Below, piece after piece: positions 6,820 to 6,905 of a stretch of DNA of 6,905 nucleotides. The first letter of the stretch is position 1. The number at the start of each line of letters is the position of its first letter. This DNA is from an uncultured Mucilaginibacter sp. (GTDB lineage: Bacteria > Bacteroidota > Bacteroidia > Sphingobacteriales > Sphingobacteriaceae). The notes under the pieces were generated by a model, which saw only the letters and a list, made by a program, of their open reading frames with translations, searched no databases and was not told the origin of the DNA. The stretch spans positions 1 through 6,905 of the forward strand of contig CAMLFI010000137.1 in assembly GCA_946479225.1 (NCBI GenBank), read 5' to 3'. Made by a program: the position numbers and the translations under genes.

Positions 6820-6905
6820 AGCGCCGGACGCTGTCCAGACGTTGCCTACAGAATCGGCGAAGATCGGCCGGATTGGCGAAACTTAATCGCCTGTTGGAGT
6901 GCCGG
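6778..6905. other. GC-rich unrelated tail: insertion end or contig chimera
   Basis: From about 6778-6794 the sequence no longer encodes DUF58 and GC rises to 79 of 128 bases (62%), well above the AT-leaning flanks. It contains short self-similar units (TCGGCGAAGA, TCGGCCGGAT, TTGGCGAAAC within 6854-6881) and the small palindrome CGCAGTCTGCG (6806-6816). A minus-strand frame is open across the segment but is too short to identify. Repeated GC-rich units of this sort can occur at insertion-sequence ends, but no family can be named. A misjoined or contaminating fragment at a contig end is equally likely. Confidence 0.55.

Noticed and set aside
6778..6905. Minus-strand frame open across the GC-rich tail, possibly a transposase end
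   Set aside because: GC-rich sequence gives chance open frames, and about 40 residues with no recognised motif cannot support a gene call.

Overview
The window reads as a piece of a Bacteroidota chromosome, most likely from the family Sphingobacteriaceae (Mucilaginibacter/Pedobacter type). This rests on how the proteins look from memory, on Bacteroidota-type TAnnTTTG promoter motifs in front of several genes, on A-rich leaders without a clear Shine-Dalgarno sequence, and on the gene order dnaE - trxA - DUF58. No database search was possible, so the taxon is an inference. All recognised genes are on the plus strand.

Layout: (1) 63-1760, an APC-superfamily amino acid permease of the CAT/YfnA type, followed three bases later by (2) 1764-2018, a SemiSWEET sugar transporter starting at GTG. 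The two probably share one transcript. (3) A 105-base gap holds a short inverted repeat and a good -7 promoter element. (4) 2124-5714 is dnaE, the catalytic alpha subunit of DNA polymerase III, complete, with an intact PHP metal site and an intact polymerase triad. (5) 5715-6223 is a 509-base stretch that looks intergenic. It holds repeats and an AT-rich inverted repeat just after dnaE, a probable 61-residue protein with two CxxC pairs (5899-6084), and a candidate trxA promoter. (6) 6224-6544 is trxA, a complete thioredoxin, closed by a strong intrinsic terminator at 6565-6599. (7) 6619 starts a DUF58 protein whose recognisable sequence stops at about 6778-6794. (8) The last roughly 110-128 bases are distinctly GC-rich (79 of 128 bases, 62%) and do not continue the DUF58 family. 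They are either the end of an inserted element or a chimeric contig end.

Functionally this is mostly core housekeeping: nutrient uptake (amino acids, sugar), replication (dnaE) and thiol redox (trxA). I do not see a new multi-gene system. The points most worth a second look are the small two-CxxC protein between dnaE and trxA, the abrupt foreign-looking 3' end that breaks the DUF58 gene, and the complete set of PHP metal ligands in DnaE.
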